Assembly (NCBI RefSeq): GCF_050624435.1
Contig: NC_134546.1
Span: 78,781,700 to 78,845,699, forward strand
Reading direction: 5' to 3'
From: Tenrec ecaudatus
Lineage: Eukaryota > Chordata > Mammalia > Afrosoricida > Tenrecidae
DNA length: 64,000 nucleotides
Below the pieces are notes generated by a model. It saw only the letters and a list, made by a program, of their open reading frames with translations, did not search any database and was not told the origin of the DNA. Shown here piece after piece: positions 1 through 12,030 of this stretch. How positions within the stretch are numbered: the stretch's first letter is position 1; every line of letters begins with the position of its first letter. Both the position numbers and the translations under genes were made by a program.

Positions 1-520
1 GAAGGCAAACAAGGAAGTCCTTTACTCTCCCCAAACGAAAGCCAAAGCAAAGGCTTTAAAGCCCAAGAAGGCTGTGCTCTAAGGTGTCCACTGACACCAC
101 AAAAAAAGAATATCCAGAAGCCCCCCACTTTCAGGACCCCAAGTCTCTGAGACTAAGAAGGCAGCCCAAATACCCTGGGGAGAGTGCCTCCAACAGAAAC
201 ACAAACTAGACCACATGTCTTCATCAAGTTCCCCTTGACCAAGGAGTCTTCCATGAAGAAGATCGAAGATAACATCACACTTGTGTTCACTGTGGCTGTC
301 AAAGGCAAAAAGCACCAGATCAAACAGGCTGTGAAGAAGATCTATGACATTGACATAGCCAAGGTCAACACCTTGCTCTGGCTTGAAGGTGACAAGAATG
401 CATATGTTCAACTGGCTCCTGACAATGATGCCTTTACATGTTGCCCACAAAATCAGAATCATCTAAATGGAGCCCAGCTGGCTAATGCAAAATACAAACT
501 TTTTGAATACAAAAAAAAGA
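1..520 (+). pseudogene. RPL23A: RPL23A processed pseudogene, cut by the window edge
   Basis: The segment is an intronless copy of the mRNA for 60S ribosomal protein L23a, which binds 25S/28S rRNA near the peptide exit tunnel. Positions 184-463 translate to the conserved C-terminal half, with recognisable motifs such as [22 protein letters not shown] and AKVNTL. The N-terminal part is out of frame and the last codons are shifted, so the normal Ile-Gly-Ile-Ile ending is lost at about 440-466. A short A-run at 511-518 follows sequence resembling the 3' UTR and is the remnant poly(A) tail. No introns, frameshifts and a tail together indicate a retroposed, non-functional copy. The initiator ATG lies just outside the window. 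Confidence 0.93.
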
Positions 521-524
521 TGAA

Positions 525-825
525 AGACCTGTGACACTGTCAGTGAATATTATTGTAACTTTGTCCTGACCCCAATTCCCATTGTTTACAAAGAGTCCTC
601 AGTCCCAGAATGTACCTTATATAAGTGAATAATCCAGGTATTGTAATAGTCGTTAGCCTACACTTGTTCAAATTCCTTCTCTCAGTACTCTTTTAATCAT
701 TAGTTCCATCGCCTAATAAAAGATAGGCCAAAAGCTCTAATGACTATAGATGCCAAGATCTCCAGTGCAATACTAGTCAACAGAATTACAAAAAAAAAAA
801 AAAAATCAGGCAGCAAGATCAAGTG
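525..825. other. Unassigned spacer with an A-run
   Basis: AT-rich sequence between the RPL23A pseudogene and an L1 fragment. It holds a run of A at about 790-804, probably the tail of an unrecognised retroposon. I see no gene. Confidence 0.4.
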
Positions 826-829
826 AAAT

Positions 830-3108
830 TGCTACTGAATGTGCAAGGATGAATTAATAGTAGGAAAAAAAATCAATGCAAGTGATAACATAAGCAAAAT
901 AATTAAGAAGAGCCAAATGGTCATATCAATCTAGGCAGAAAAGGCATTTGGGAAAATACGGCATCTCTTCCCAATTACAACACTCAACAAAATAAGTATA
1001 GAAGGGAAGTCCCTCAACCTAATAAACACCATATATGCAAAACTGGTCGTTTGCTATTCACTGAATAGACAGACATTGAAATGGCTTCTTTTTTCTTTGA
1101 ACTAGTACTAGGCAATCTTACACGCTTATGTAATATAATTTTGGGTGTTTCGGTGAGAGCCAAAAACATTAAAAAAGAGAGGAAGGTATCCTCATTGCAT
1201 AGAAGAAATAAAAATTGCTTTATCTGCAGATGACATGTAATGCTATATATAGAACATACCAAAGATTTGATCAAACCATTGCTGAAACTAATTGAAAATT
1301 TGGCAGCACAGCAGGTATTGAGATCAACATGTAGAAATCACTCAGTCTTCTATTTTAAGGGTGATATTCCCGAAAAAGATTTTCAAAGAGCATTGTCATT
1401 TACAATAACTACACAAAAATATTTCTAGGAGTAAATACTAGAGAAACAACAGGTGTATACAAATGAAATTCCAAATTACTCTTTAAGAAATGAAAAAAGA
1501 ATTTACACCAATAGAACACGTTACCATGGCCCTAGATATGCAGATCAAATATAGCAAAAATGTTATTATTACCAAAATTACTTTACAAATCCAAATCAAT
1601 TCTGATCCAAACTCCACTATAATTTTTTCAGAGAAACTGGGAAACAAATTTCCAACATCTATGGAAAGGAAAGAAACCCAGAATAAGTAAAACAGCATTA
1701 AAAAATTAAAACAAAGTCTGAGACCTCTCTCTCTCAGACCTGAAAACCTACTATGTAGCCATAACAATCACAACAGTAATCACAACTCATTCGATGACAG
1801 ATATGAAGAACAATGGATTACAATTGAAGACCCAGATATAAACCAGTTAACTAAAGGCATCTAAATTTTAATCAAGTAATAAAACACACTAAATGGGCTC
1901 AAGACAGTCTTTTCAACAAATGGTGAGGCAAAAACTGGAGCTTCACCTGCAAAAGAATGATACAAGACCCCTATGTCACACCATGTGCCAAAACAACCTC
2001 AAGAGGGACCAAAGACCTAAATATAAATTACACAATTATGAATAGCATCAATGAAAAACAAGGAACAAACTTTGTGACTCTGATACTAGACATAAAGACA
2101 CAACCAAACAAAATTTAAAATATCTACACTCACTATAGAAGACACAACAAAGAACCAGGACCTACTCAAAAGACCCCATTCAAGCACAACAAAGACTTCA
2201 TCAAAAGGGTCACTGAGACCCCCACAGACTGGGAAAAAATGCTAACTTATAATAGATCATATGAAGGGTTAATGTCCAAAATCTGTAAAGAACCCCAACC
2301 TGTATTGGGTCCTAAAGTTTTCCCTGTTTTCATTGATGCTCTTAACAAGAAAAATACAAACAAAACACTTAGAAAGCGAGCACAAGCACAAATAGACAAT
2401 GTCCCAAGGATAAATACAGGCCCCCCACAAATGTATGAAGAAATCTTCATGATCATTAGCAACCAGAAAAATACAAATTCAAACACGAATGAGGTATCAC
2501 TTCACAATGACACTTTTTGTAAAATTCAATGAGACAAAAACTAACAAATGCCCCAATAGTGGGGATGATAAGAATGCTTTAACGATGATGGTGAGAATGT
2601 AGAATTGTACAGCGGCACTTCTTAAAACAAATACACATCTATAAACCTCATGATCCAGCAGTCTCTCTCCTGGGAATATAACCAAAAGAAATAACACAAA
2701 CTGACATATGTACAGGTATATTTATTGCAGCAGTTTTTGCAATAGCAAAAACATGGAGGCAGCCTAAAACCCCAAACTCTAGAGGCACGTATAAGCGAGC
2801 TATGGAACATTCACACTACGGAATTTTATGAATTGGAAAAAGACAATGACAATTCTCTTAAACACTTTAAGACGTGGAGAAAACTGGAGAACATTTTGCT
2901 TAGCAAACTGCATCTTACAAAGATACTTATGTCATCCTTGTGATAAGGAAAAGCAAGAAGCAATGTGGTTTACACAGTATCATGATGCCCAGGGATTGGG
3001 GTAGGAACAGGGAGAGGGGAGGGATGAGGTGGAGACAATGACAACAACATTACAAGGGAGGGTTTAGCAGATAAAAAATTAAAATGACTTCATAAAAATA
3101 AAAACATC
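830..3108 (+). mobile_element. L1 fragment, ORF2 C-terminal half and 3' end
   Basis: Plus-strand decayed LINE-1. Sequence resembling the reverse-transcriptase distal region appears from about 1220. The C-terminal region of ORF2 is clear at 2170-2530, and the typical run (tenfold peptide block around 'cctcatgatccagcagtc', 'tattgcagcagtttttgcaatagc') lies at 2560-2830. The GC-rich 3' UTR at 2980-3070 ends in an A-rich tail near 3108. Many stops and frameshifts interrupt it. It is 5'-truncated, as is usual for L1. Confidence 0.8.
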
Positions 3109-3664
3109 CTCCACACTCCTTTCCCCTGAAATCTAAATACTAGTCTAAGTGGCTAAGAAACAGAGAAAAGTAAAATGGTCTTGAAGAATTTAGTGGCATA
3201 CAAGTTCACTGCAAACATAATAAAATCAAGTAAACGCATCCTCTTTAGCTTATTAACATCCCCGTACACTTACAGTAAAATTACAAAAAAAGTTTAAAGA
3301 GGTAGTACCTCAGAAATCCAGTATGTTTTTCTTTGATGCTCTTCTTGTGATCTTAATCTTGACCTCACCTCTGTAAAACGTAGTTACAGAGGCATGAATA
3401 AGAATATATACCACTGCGCATAGGAAACAGAAATACAAGTCTATCTCCACTCAGGAAAGTGTCAATCAAGTACAAGGGTTGAAGCGTTGTAGGACAAAGT
3501 TGCTGGAAGCAGTAATTGAGAGCCTTAGGAAAAGAACTAGCTAATGAATAATATTTAAATGGCATAGATATTTTTGAATCAACTGATTCTCACTTGAGTA
3601 CATATTAGTAGCATTTAAACCTAGAACAATTTTCAGGCAGGCACTGACTTACGGCTTGTATTAC
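3109..3664. other. Unassigned sequence downstream of the last visible ankyrin-gene exon
   Basis: AT-rich non-coding sequence. It would be the next intron of the minus-strand ankyrin gene if the gene continues leftwards. No further exon with convincing splice sites was found. Confidence 0.35.
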
Positions 3665-3779
3665 CTTCTTGTTTTCCATCCACAGCAGTCACTGGGTGTC
3701 TTCTTTGCACTGTTGCAGGAACCTTCGAAACAGTAAGTCTGCCTTTGTCTTCTTTTGGTTCTAGCTGTGTTTCTTCTTC
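3665..3779 (-). CDS. ANKRD26-like gene, exon 11 (last visible)
   Basis: On the minus strand an acceptor (pyrimidine stretch plus TTCTAG) precedes a 115-bp open segment and a GTAATA donor follows at 3664-3659. Frame 0 reads a very acidic then basic peptide beginning EEETQLEPKEDKG, as expected of the low-complexity linker after the ankyrin block in this family. A second frame is also open, so the reading frame depends on the phase of the preceding exon, which is not certain. It leaves phase 1, so at least one more exon should lie left of the window or in the gap below 3660. Confidence 0.55.
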
Positions 3780-4094
3780 CTAGAATGGAAAGAAAGTCAA
3801 CTTTGCAAGCAATATATTCACTCCCTCACTCCCGCTCTCAAGCAATCCATCCATCAGCCACAAGCCCTACCATATACATTCGACACTTTTCCCCTTTGGC
3901 TCTTTCTCTTAGTGAGGGAAGCAAAAGCCTCAGCCCTGGTCAGGACTGGGACTCATAGCAAGGCTTATAGTACTGAGAACTGTTCTCGGGGTTCTGAGCC
4001 TGTAAGTCTTCAGGGGGGTAGAGTGCCTCATCTTTCTCCTGAGGATTAGATAGTGGGATGGATCATCCACCGATTCTTTGGGTAGCAATCCAAT

Positions 4095-4300
4095 ATTTAA
4101 TGCACTGAGCCATTACTCACTCACTCACTCACTCACTCACTCACTCACTCACTCACTGCTCCGGAGTCAACTCTGACTCAGAGTGACCCCTTGTGGTTTT
4201 CTGAGACTGTCACTGTAACTGGGAGCTGCAGCTGGCTGTGGACTGCAGACCACGCAGATCACAACCCAGGGCATAACCAATAGGCCTCCATCATGGAACC
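4095..4300 (-). repeat. AfroSINE copy with (CACT)n tail
   Basis: Reverse-oriented AfroSINE: the 'gagtcaactctgactcagag' block is the inverted body of the element. A pure TCAC microsatellite of about 11 units at 4111-4156 sits at its 3' tail, where such arrays typically grow. It lies downstream of exon 10 in an ankyrin-gene intron. Confidence 0.75.
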
Positions 4301-4688
4301 ATCAGAGCTTCTTAGTAAAGGACAATTCCAAGACCAAACTCTTGTCAGCGAGTCAATATTATTGGACAGGGTAGAATTGCTCCTTTGCATTGCAGATACT
4401 GTAACTCTTTACTGGAGTAGTGAGCCCAGTTTTTCTCCTAAGTAGGAGTAAAGATACATCAAAGAGTAATAATAGCTAGAAAAGTATTTACCTAAATCTT
4501 TCTCCTAAATTCCCTGGTGACTCAGGTTTGATATGTCCTAATCTGAACACATTTCCTCATTTTTCTAATTTATGTTTAGTACAATGTAATTCCTCTGCTA
4601 AAAATTATGAGGGCCTATATGAATGCAAACGAGGGGCTCTAGAGAGACCCAAAGCATATCTGTAGACAATTGGATATCCCCCCTCCCA

Positions 4689-4695
4689 TTACAAA

Positions 4696-4728
<33 letters not shown>
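4689..4728. repeat. (AC)n microsatellite
   Basis: Uninterrupted AC dinucleotide array of roughly 18 repeats. It may be length-polymorphic. No other role is apparent. Confidence 0.95.
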
Positions 4729-4729
<1 letters not shown>

Positions 4730-4730
<1 letters not shown>

Positions 4731-5325
4731 AGGGTTATAAGGAAGGGATGATTCAACCAAGGTGAACTTTAGCACCAACAAAACACATCATTCCTCTAGT
4801 TTCTGAATGTTTCCTCCCTCAACCCATCCACCCTACTAACATGACCCAGTTCTACCTTTTGATTCTGGCTAGATCAGAGAATACTCATTGATAGAGCTAA
4901 GAGCGCTCCACACATGGGATTCGGGGAAGATAAAGCCCCCGGGAACAGTAGTGGGAGTAGCAATATCATGAGGGGAGGGGGATGGCCAGGGTGGGGGAAA
5001 AGGGGAAAAAGGGGAACACATCATAAGTTGGATATATAGCTCCCCTTAATGTGGGCGGATGAATAACAGAAACATGGGTGGGTGGGTGGAGGGAGACAAG
5101 GAACAGTTGTAAGATACACAATAATAAAAACAATATATAATTGATCAAAGATTCAAAAGGTTGGGATGGTTGGTGGAGGTGGGGTAAACGAGGAGCTTAT
5201 ATCAAGGGCTCAAGTAGAAAATATTTTGGAAATGATGATGGCAACTTATATACAAATATTCTTGATACAATCAATTTATGGAATGTTACAAGTGCTGTAA
5301 GAGCCCCCAATAAAATGATTTAAAA
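4730..5325 (+). mobile_element. L1 3' UTR/3' end fragment
   Basis: Ends in 'agcccccaataaaatgattt' (5301-5322). The same end occurs at 17930 and 61460, and inverted at 8010 and 46490. This identifies a common lineage-specific L1 3' end: a short 5'-truncated insertion without ORF2. Confidence 0.75.
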
Positions 5326-5329
5326 AATT

Positions 5330-6140
5330 ATCAGGGAAACTTCCTATAAGAGGAAGTTGAAAGTTTACCCCTAATAAATGTATGCTAATTTCACCACATT
5401 TCCTCGCTCTCCACTTCTCTTACCATGCTGTTCTTTCATGCCTCACCCCTTTGCTCAGGCTAGGATGTCCTTTACACACACTTTGTTCATCTTTCCTGAC
5501 CGGCCACATGATGATAACATTTATTAGATGTCAGAAGGAGAACTTTTGATTCCTGCATGCCCTTACTGTAATAACATTCACTAATTGGACAAATTACAGT
5601 TAAAGTAGCTGTTCTCTGTCAACCTTACTATTGATTTTGTAAGACTGGACAGATTCTACTCATCTCTGTCATCTTGTTTCTTATTGAATTAATTCATCTT
5701 GTTTCTTCTACAATTAATTCAATTATTCAATCCCTTTTTCATTTTTCCTCACTCTCTTCATCTTAATCTTCTTAAATGAAATTTCCACTTGAAATTCCAG
5801 TCCTATTAAAATGCGTCTTTATATCTTTGCCCGGTTGGTGTTGCTATCTAATTGTTTTCCTCCCATAATGGCATACCCAAAATTGTTCAGTACCACCAAC
5901 TTTGTCTAAATCTCAATCTTATATAGTTCCCTAGATAATTTTGCTAGTCTTTGTCCTCGTTTCATTTGATTGTATTCAGGACACCTCTTTTTAACTCAAT
6001 CCCTCATCATCCTCATTCTGATGAACAGTGGGATGGAGGGTAAGGGGAAGAGCCTAGGGAAAAGGCAAAACCCAAATAAACAACTGACATTTACTTTGAG
6101 TGCATGTGAAGCGGTTAACCTGAGAGCAGGATCAGATGAA
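5330..6140. other. Ankyrin-gene intron, mostly unassigned
   Basis: Intronic between exons 10 and 11. The pyrimidine-rich stretch at 5400-5540 resembles an old reverse L2/MIR fragment. 5640-5980 is AT-rich with repeated 'cttgtttctt' motifs and carries nothing I can name. Confidence 0.3.
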
Positions 6141-6546
6141 AGAATGGCTGAATTAAAAGACCCTTTGACTTTCATTTGTCCCTTTGGAAGAGTTTTAGAC
6201 ACATTTTCATGGTCACTGTTAGAACTATTCTTTGTGGGTGATAGGATGTGAATGTTTCTTGATTTTAAGTGATCCTTTAGGAAGAGATTTACACATGTCT
6301 TCATCATCCTGATTATGATTGTTCTTGGCAGGATAGAACTCACCTTGACTTTAATTGTTCCCCTAAAAGTTTCAGACACTCCTTTATCATGACTATCAGA
6401 ACCATAATTTGTAGGATGATAAGGACCCACTTTGATTGTAATTCCTCCCTTAGGAATGGCTTCAGACCCATGTTCCCCTTGACTACTACAAAGACTATCT
6501 TAAGTATTCAACTCTCTTAGTGATATAACATTGGTAGTTTCAACAT
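6140..6546 (-). CDS. ANKRD26-like gene, putative exon 10 with about four 90-bp coding repeats and one TAA
   Basis: A good acceptor (TTTTATTTTGCAG, AG at 6548-6547) opens a segment that continues the phase of exon 9. The frame is interrupted by one TAA (6502-6500) and then stays open for more than 100 codons. The segment holds about four diverged copies of a unit of roughly 90 bp whose peptide theme is Ser/Asp-rich, then 'VSKTLPKG', then a short basic 'IKVKV' strand (centres near 6430, 6350, 6260 and 6175). Unit three reads in a shifted frame and unit four returns to the original, implying paired indels. A consensus donor (GTGAGT near 6345) inside unit two could end the exon earlier. Real coding origin is likely; present function is doubtful. 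Confidence 0.5.
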
Positions 6547-6630
6547 CTGCAAAATAAAAGAATGCATGACGATGTCTATATTTTCAAGTTCATGAATAAT
6601 GCAAGGTTAGGAAGTGTGCAAATAACTTAC

Positions 6631-6691
6631 CTTGCTTCTTCGATTGCTGAAATTCCTGGAGCAATTTAACTAAGTTGGGCTTAGGGGGACC
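6631..6691 (-). CDS. ANKRD26-like gene, exon 9
   Basis: 61-bp exon with acceptor CCATTAG and donor GTAAGT. It reads GPPKPNLVKLLQEFQQSKKQ in the phase supplied by exon 8. The 'PKPxLxxLLxxxQQSKK' signature is typical of the segment that follows the ankyrin repeats in ANKRD26/POTE/CCDC144 proteins, which is the main reason for the family assignment. Confidence 0.8.
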
Positions 6692-6699
6692 CTAATGGA

Positions 6700-7615
6700 A
6701 AAGAAAATTAATACCAAGTATTAAAATAGATCAATTGTTTCTCATAATATATGATCTAACACAGAGAGCTTAAGATTTGGGTCCTGCAGACATGGATTCC
6801 AATCACAGTCTTCTTGTCTACTGAGAAACATCATAAACATCCCCAAAATGTGACTCACCTTGCTTCTCTAATTTCTTATATACCTGCCATGATATCCATT
6901 AGATAATTTTCTTCACCAAAATAACATAGAACAAAAATGTACCTTGGGGTAGTATTATTTTTAAACACTACAATTATTTTTACCTACTAGCAATTGACAG
7001 CAAACTTAATTGTGATATTTCTAAATGTCTTCAGCTTCATGTTGACCTAATTTTCTATGATCTTATAAGTTATCTCATGTGAGGGAAAATGTGAGAGTGT
7101 AATTCACAATAGTATTCTATTTGGAAATCGTGGAATTACAAACAGTGTAGGTTCCCTTCATTCTCAAAAAGTTAAAGAGGGATGATTATATCAATTGAAG
7201 TCTTTGCAAGAAAAACAGAAGAAAACTTTTTAGAGAATGAGAATGTGTGCCAACACTAATGCATACACAAACATGTGCATACACGTGTACATGCACACAG
7301 CTACCGAGCAGAAAGTTCTAAACTTGTTCGTTGACAATGAAAATAGAAAGCAAGGGGCAGAGAAAATCAATATGTAACAAATGTCCATATGACTGAAAAA
7401 CTCGACAGTGGTCAATAATTTCTTTTTTAGGGTAGAAAGAAAAAGGAACGGGGAGAAAATGACAGGATTAGCTAATATCGTATAAATTCAGGGAGAAAAA
7501 AGGAAAAAAAGCTGTACAACAAAGAGCGAGAAAATAAACACAACTTTGAAATTAATGAGGTATTTTTGAACAGTTAATTAATCAGAACATAAAATACTTT
7601 TAATATGCATTTTAT
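6700..7615. other. Ankyrin-gene intron, unassigned
   Basis: Intron 8 left part. 6775-6850 resembles a MIR core ('gggtcctgcagacatggattcc'). The rest is AT-rich with no gene signal. Confidence 0.3.
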
Positions 7616-7999
7616 TTTTGGTAGGTCTGTCATCTCTATTTCCATCTAGCATGCATGTTTCTTTGGTTGCATTTGATACTCTCGTGTGCCCTGCAATAGG
7701 GCACTTATTTTGGTCTCTCTTTTCGCTTGAAGATCTTCATTGCTCTGGGACTGATATTTCAGTCCTACTCCCTCGAGTTCCCTTGAGTTCTGAGTCTTAG
7801 TTCATTCTTCTGCAGATAGATTCTTGGCCCTTAGTGGAAGATCAATTATCTATAGGTGAATGGTTTTATCTCTGGGTTCTCGATTCTGTTCCATGGCATC
7901 ATTGTACCAGTACCGGGGTTTCTTTTTATTATGTGGCTGCTGTAACAGGTTTTAAAATCATGAGGTGAGAGGCCTCCTACTTTGTTCTTCTTCTTCTTT

Positions 8000-8125
8000 T
8001 AAATCATTTTATCGGGGCTCCTACAACTCTTAACACAATACTCTATTCTTCTTAAGTAGTTTTTTGTTTATATACTGTGTCTCTTTGTTCTCCATGTTAA
8101 CCTCCCCTCCCCATTTCTTTAAATA
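8000..8125 (-). mobile_element. Short L1 3'-end insertion
   Basis: Begins 'aaatcattttatcggggctc' (inverted L1 3' terminus) and runs about 125 bp before returning to older L1 or SINE sequence. A very short 5'-truncated L1. Confidence 0.6.
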
Positions 8126-8134
8126 ATTAGCTTG

Positions 8135-8385
8135 AAATCTGGATTGGTGGCTTAGTGGTTATGTGTAGAGCTGCTAACCTCAAGATCAGCATTTCAAAAC
8201 TACTAGCTGCTCCATGGGAGCAAGACATGGCAGTTCCAAACGACCAGTTGTTCCAAGAGAGAAAACCTGGCTTTCTATTCCCTTAAAGACTTACCGTCTC
8301 AGAACCCACCTAGGTTTGTCCTATAGGTTTGCTATGAGCCAGAATCTATCCCCATCCAGTGAGTTTGGTTGGGGTTTGTTTTTTG
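8135..8385 (+). repeat. AfroSINE copy
   Basis: Forward AfroSINE with the tRNA-like head ('ggtggcttagtggttatgtg', 'gctgctaacc') and the downstream 'gctatgagccagaatc' body block. Inserted into the reverse L1. Confidence 0.8.
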
Positions 8386-10589
8386 GGGAAGTATTGACTT
8401 TTCCCAATAGTCAGCCTTCCTATCCATGAACAGGGGGGTGTCCTTTGGTCGCTCAAAATAGCGTTTTCTAGTTTACTTTGCATAGATCTTTTGTTTCTCT
8501 GGTTATGTGGTTATTATAAATTTTTATTCTCTGGTTATGATTTCTTGATTTACTTTTCAGAGCTCTCTAGGTTAGTGTATAGGAATCTGTATGATTTCTG
8601 TATGCTGACCTTGCGCTCTGCTCCATTGTCAAATCTTTCAATTGTTTCAATCGATCTTTTGGACAAGTTTTGGGGGTTTCTACTTATGGAATGGCGTTAT
8701 CTAAAAGCACAGTTTACTGCTTTGCCAGTTTGGTAGCTATTGACCACCTTTTGCTATCTAATAGCTCTGGTTAAGTCTTCCAGCACAATATGGAGTGTTT
8801 ACTAGTTCCAACACAATATTGAATCAGAGGGAAATGCTCTGTTTCTTCCCATTGAATGAGATGTTGGCCTTTGGTTTTGCAAATATGTTCATTATTACAT
8901 TGAGAAATTTCCTGTCGATTCCCATTGTACTGTTTGTTTTTTTTAAATCAGGAATTGGCATCAGATTGATCAAATGCCTGTATTGCGTCGATTAGGTCTT
9001 GTAGTTCTTTTTTTTTCCCTTTTATTGTTTATACAGTGGATTACATTGACTTTTTCTCTTGGTGAGCCATATGTGTGTACCTGGCATGAGTCCCACCTGA
9101 TCATGATGTTTGTTGGACTGTTTGTTTTTTTATGTTCAATTCTGTTGGCCCACATTGTGCTGGCATGATTTGCATCTACATTTATACAGAAGATTGATCT
9201 GTAAATTTGTGTGTCCTGCTAATATCATTGCCTGGTTTTCGTATCAGGGTTTTGTTCGTATTACAATATGAGTTCAGGAGTTTGCCACCCCATTCTATAT
9301 TGTGGCATAATTTGTGAAAATTTTCTATCAACTTGATTCTAAATGTGTGGTAGAATTCCCTGGTGAAGCTATCTGGCCTTGAATCTTTTTGGTTGGACCT
9401 TTTAAAATCTCCCGATGGATTGATTTCATTGTTATGTGACTGTCCATGTTTTCTACCTCAGTTGGTATTAATTTGTGTAGACGTTGTGCTTATAGAAAAT
9501 TGTTCATTTCCTCTAAAAGTTCAAATTTGTTGAAGTACAGTCTTTTATAGTTTTGGGCTATTAGCTTTGTTTTTAAATTCTGTTGTGATGTCACTCCTTT
9601 CATTGATTGGTAGTTGTACTTTTATTTTTTCCTCTGTCAAATTTGCTAGTGGTTTGTCCATTTCATTGATCCTTCCAAAGAATCAATGTTTTGTTCTTTT
9701 CTACTCTTCCCCTATCTTTTGAATTCACTTATTCTGCTCCAATTTTTAAAGTATTTCCTTCCAGTCAATGGACGTTTCCTTTTTCACTCTAGTTCTGAAT
9801 GTTGAATGTGTTGGTTTAAAATGTACGTTTTTTGTTCTCTTCTTTTATGTACAAGTCATTACTGTAAAATTTCCTTCTGAATACTGCTTTTGCTAAGATT
9901 TTGGTATGCTGTATTACGTTCGCAATTGTTTCAAGACCTTTTAAATTTAATTCTTTATTTCAACACTTACACAGTACTTTTTAGACAGTGGCTGTGAATT
10001 TTCCATGTATTTGATTTTTATCCCTTGCTCTTTCTATGGTGGGGTTCTAATGTTTGAGTGTTGTGTTGAGAAAACAGGTTGTAGTGTTTTTGAATTTATT
10101 AAGGCTTGCTTTGTGTCCTAACTTATCTATTGTAGAGGATATTCCATATGCTCTAAAAAATAATGTAACCTGTGTTGCTGACAGGTGTTTTCCATATATA
10201 CCTAAGCCATACAGTTTATTGATGGAGCTGGTTAGTTCTTCGGTACCTTTATTAAGTTCCTCGCCGATGATCTCTCTGGTCTTAAGGATGGTTTGTTGAT
10301 GTTTCCTTCTGTTATGATTGTAATGTCTATTTGGATTAATGTATTGTGGAGGCCTTTCATTAGATGCATGGGTGTTTATTAGGGCTATGTCTTCCTGCTC
10401 TTCTCCTTTTCATCATTATGTAGTACCTTGCTTTGTCTCTCATAGCGGATTTTGCATAGAAGAAAGCTTTATCAGTGATTAATATTGCTACTCTTGCTTT
10501 GGGGGTGGGGTTCTTTGATTGTGCTGTGAACTGAGGTTTTTCCCCCTCCAGTTTAGGTTTTCAGTCCATTCTTGTGTTGCTATAAAAGC

Positions 10590-10935
10590 TGTGCTTCTTC
10601 CTTGAAAAAATTACTTTATGGATATAAAATTCACATATTAGTCACTCACTTCCATAGTTAAGTCATATTTTAAAAGTTGTATGTACAACATCACAATCTA
10701 TTCTAGTCCTCCATCACTGCATTCATTATTTGCGGACCAATTCACTCACACTCCCCCCTCTCATCTTTGTTAAGCCCTCACATCAGTTTGTCCTCATGCA
10801 TCCATTCTTCTGTGCAGCAGGAACTAGGAAACCAGGCGATAAAACACAAACAGAATGACACAGAAAGAAAAATAATAATATAAAGATAAAACTGAAGATA
10901 AAGGCAAGAAAGAAAGGACTTCCAGCAATTCAAAC

Positions 10936-10991
<56 letters not shown>

Positions 10992-11430
10992 AAAGCCAGA
11001 GAGGAAATTAATATGGTGGTGTAAGGCAAATGCCAATTGGGAATTTTAACCATTGGAAAAGAAACCCAACACACTACATTGCCTTCCTTGACTGTTACAG
11101 TGGAATAAGCGAGGAATATTTAATCCCAGAGCAAATTCATCTTGGTTCAAGAGGAAGGTCAATTGACCGGGTACCAAAATATGCCACAGTTGTGAGGATC
11201 ATAGTCAAGTTTGCAATAATCCCTGATAGTCAAGCTGTTAGTGTCCCTTGACTGTGGCCAGAGGGGATCTACCAGAGTGTTAATCTGAGTAAATACTCTG
11301 CAAATAGATTGTCAGCACTCACTGTCCTCTATAGCCTTCTCTAAATTGCCTGTTCACAATTTAAGCTCTATTCCTTGCCCCTTCATCATATTTGGATTGT
11401 GTTACTGTCATCTTTGGATCAAACAGGCTG
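10590..11430 (-). mobile_element. L1 3'-UTR-like insertion inside older L1
   Basis: This block interrupts otherwise collinear L1 ORF2 sequence. It shares several stretches with 58400-58870 ('agagcaaattcaggttgg'-like, 'ccttcatcatatttgg'-like), so both are copies of one repeat, interpreted as an L1 3' UTR in reverse orientation. Confidence 0.6.
10936..10990. repeat. (TAGA)n microsatellite
   Basis: About 13 perfect ATAG units within the L1 3'-UTR-like insertion, expanded from its A-rich segment. Confidence 0.95.
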
Positions 11431-11829
11431 GTGTGCTTTTCCCATCATCTCTGGCTCCAAAGGATGTGTTTCTCTTAAGCTGCATATTGATGGTCCTTTT
11501 CTTATCCACCCTAGCCTTTTTTTGTTTTATGTTTTTCTTTCACCACTCTTCTTATCTGTCTCTTGACTAGTCCATTTAATCCACTTACATTCGGTTTCAT
11601 CATTGAGTTGTGTGCATTTGTTGCTGTCATTGTGCTGTGGTTTTATTTATTTATTTTTGGTATAGTTTTATTATTCCCAATTTTGTCTTCTGTTCTTGAA
11701 TTTTCTTACCCCCCCCCTTTCACTTATTGTTATTTTTAATGACTATTAGAGTTTTCCATCTTTTTATTTCGATGAGGTTTTCCCATTACCTTTCAGGCTA
11801 CCTCAGTTCTTATAATCCTCCCATATTTT

Positions 11830-12030
11830 AAGGAGCTCTGGTGGTGATGGAGCCCTGGTGATGTAATGGTTAAGTGCTGGGCTTTGATCCAAATGGTAGG
11901 GAGTCCAAAACCAGCAGCAGCTCCATGGGGGGAAAGCCCTGCTTCTCCTGCAAACCCTTACCTTCTGGGGAACACACAGGGGTTGGCCATCAGTTAGCAT
12001 GGGCTCCATGGCAGTGAGGCTTTTTCTCTC
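11830..12030 (+). repeat. AfroSINE copy (well preserved head)
   Basis: Starts 'ggagccctggtgatgtaatg', the characteristic AfroSINE/tRNA-derived head, and ends in the 'atgggctccatggcagtg' block. One of the clearest copies in the window and the strongest taxon marker. Confidence 0.88.

Noticed and set aside
184..534. 116-codon RPL23A-like frame as a real gene
   Set aside because: Intronless, N terminus out of frame, C terminus shifted, A-tail remnant: processed pseudogene.
4111..4156. Regular short repeat that could suggest a CRISPR-like or satellite array
   Set aside because: It is a pure 4-bp microsatellite at a SINE tail, with no spacers. The same holds for the 10936-10990 and 4689-4728 arrays.
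5996..6430. 144-codon minus-strand frame as an independent small gene
   Set aside because: Its first half is the in-phase continuation of an ankyrin-gene exon and its second half (below about 6140) is non-repetitive, AT-rich and without coding character.
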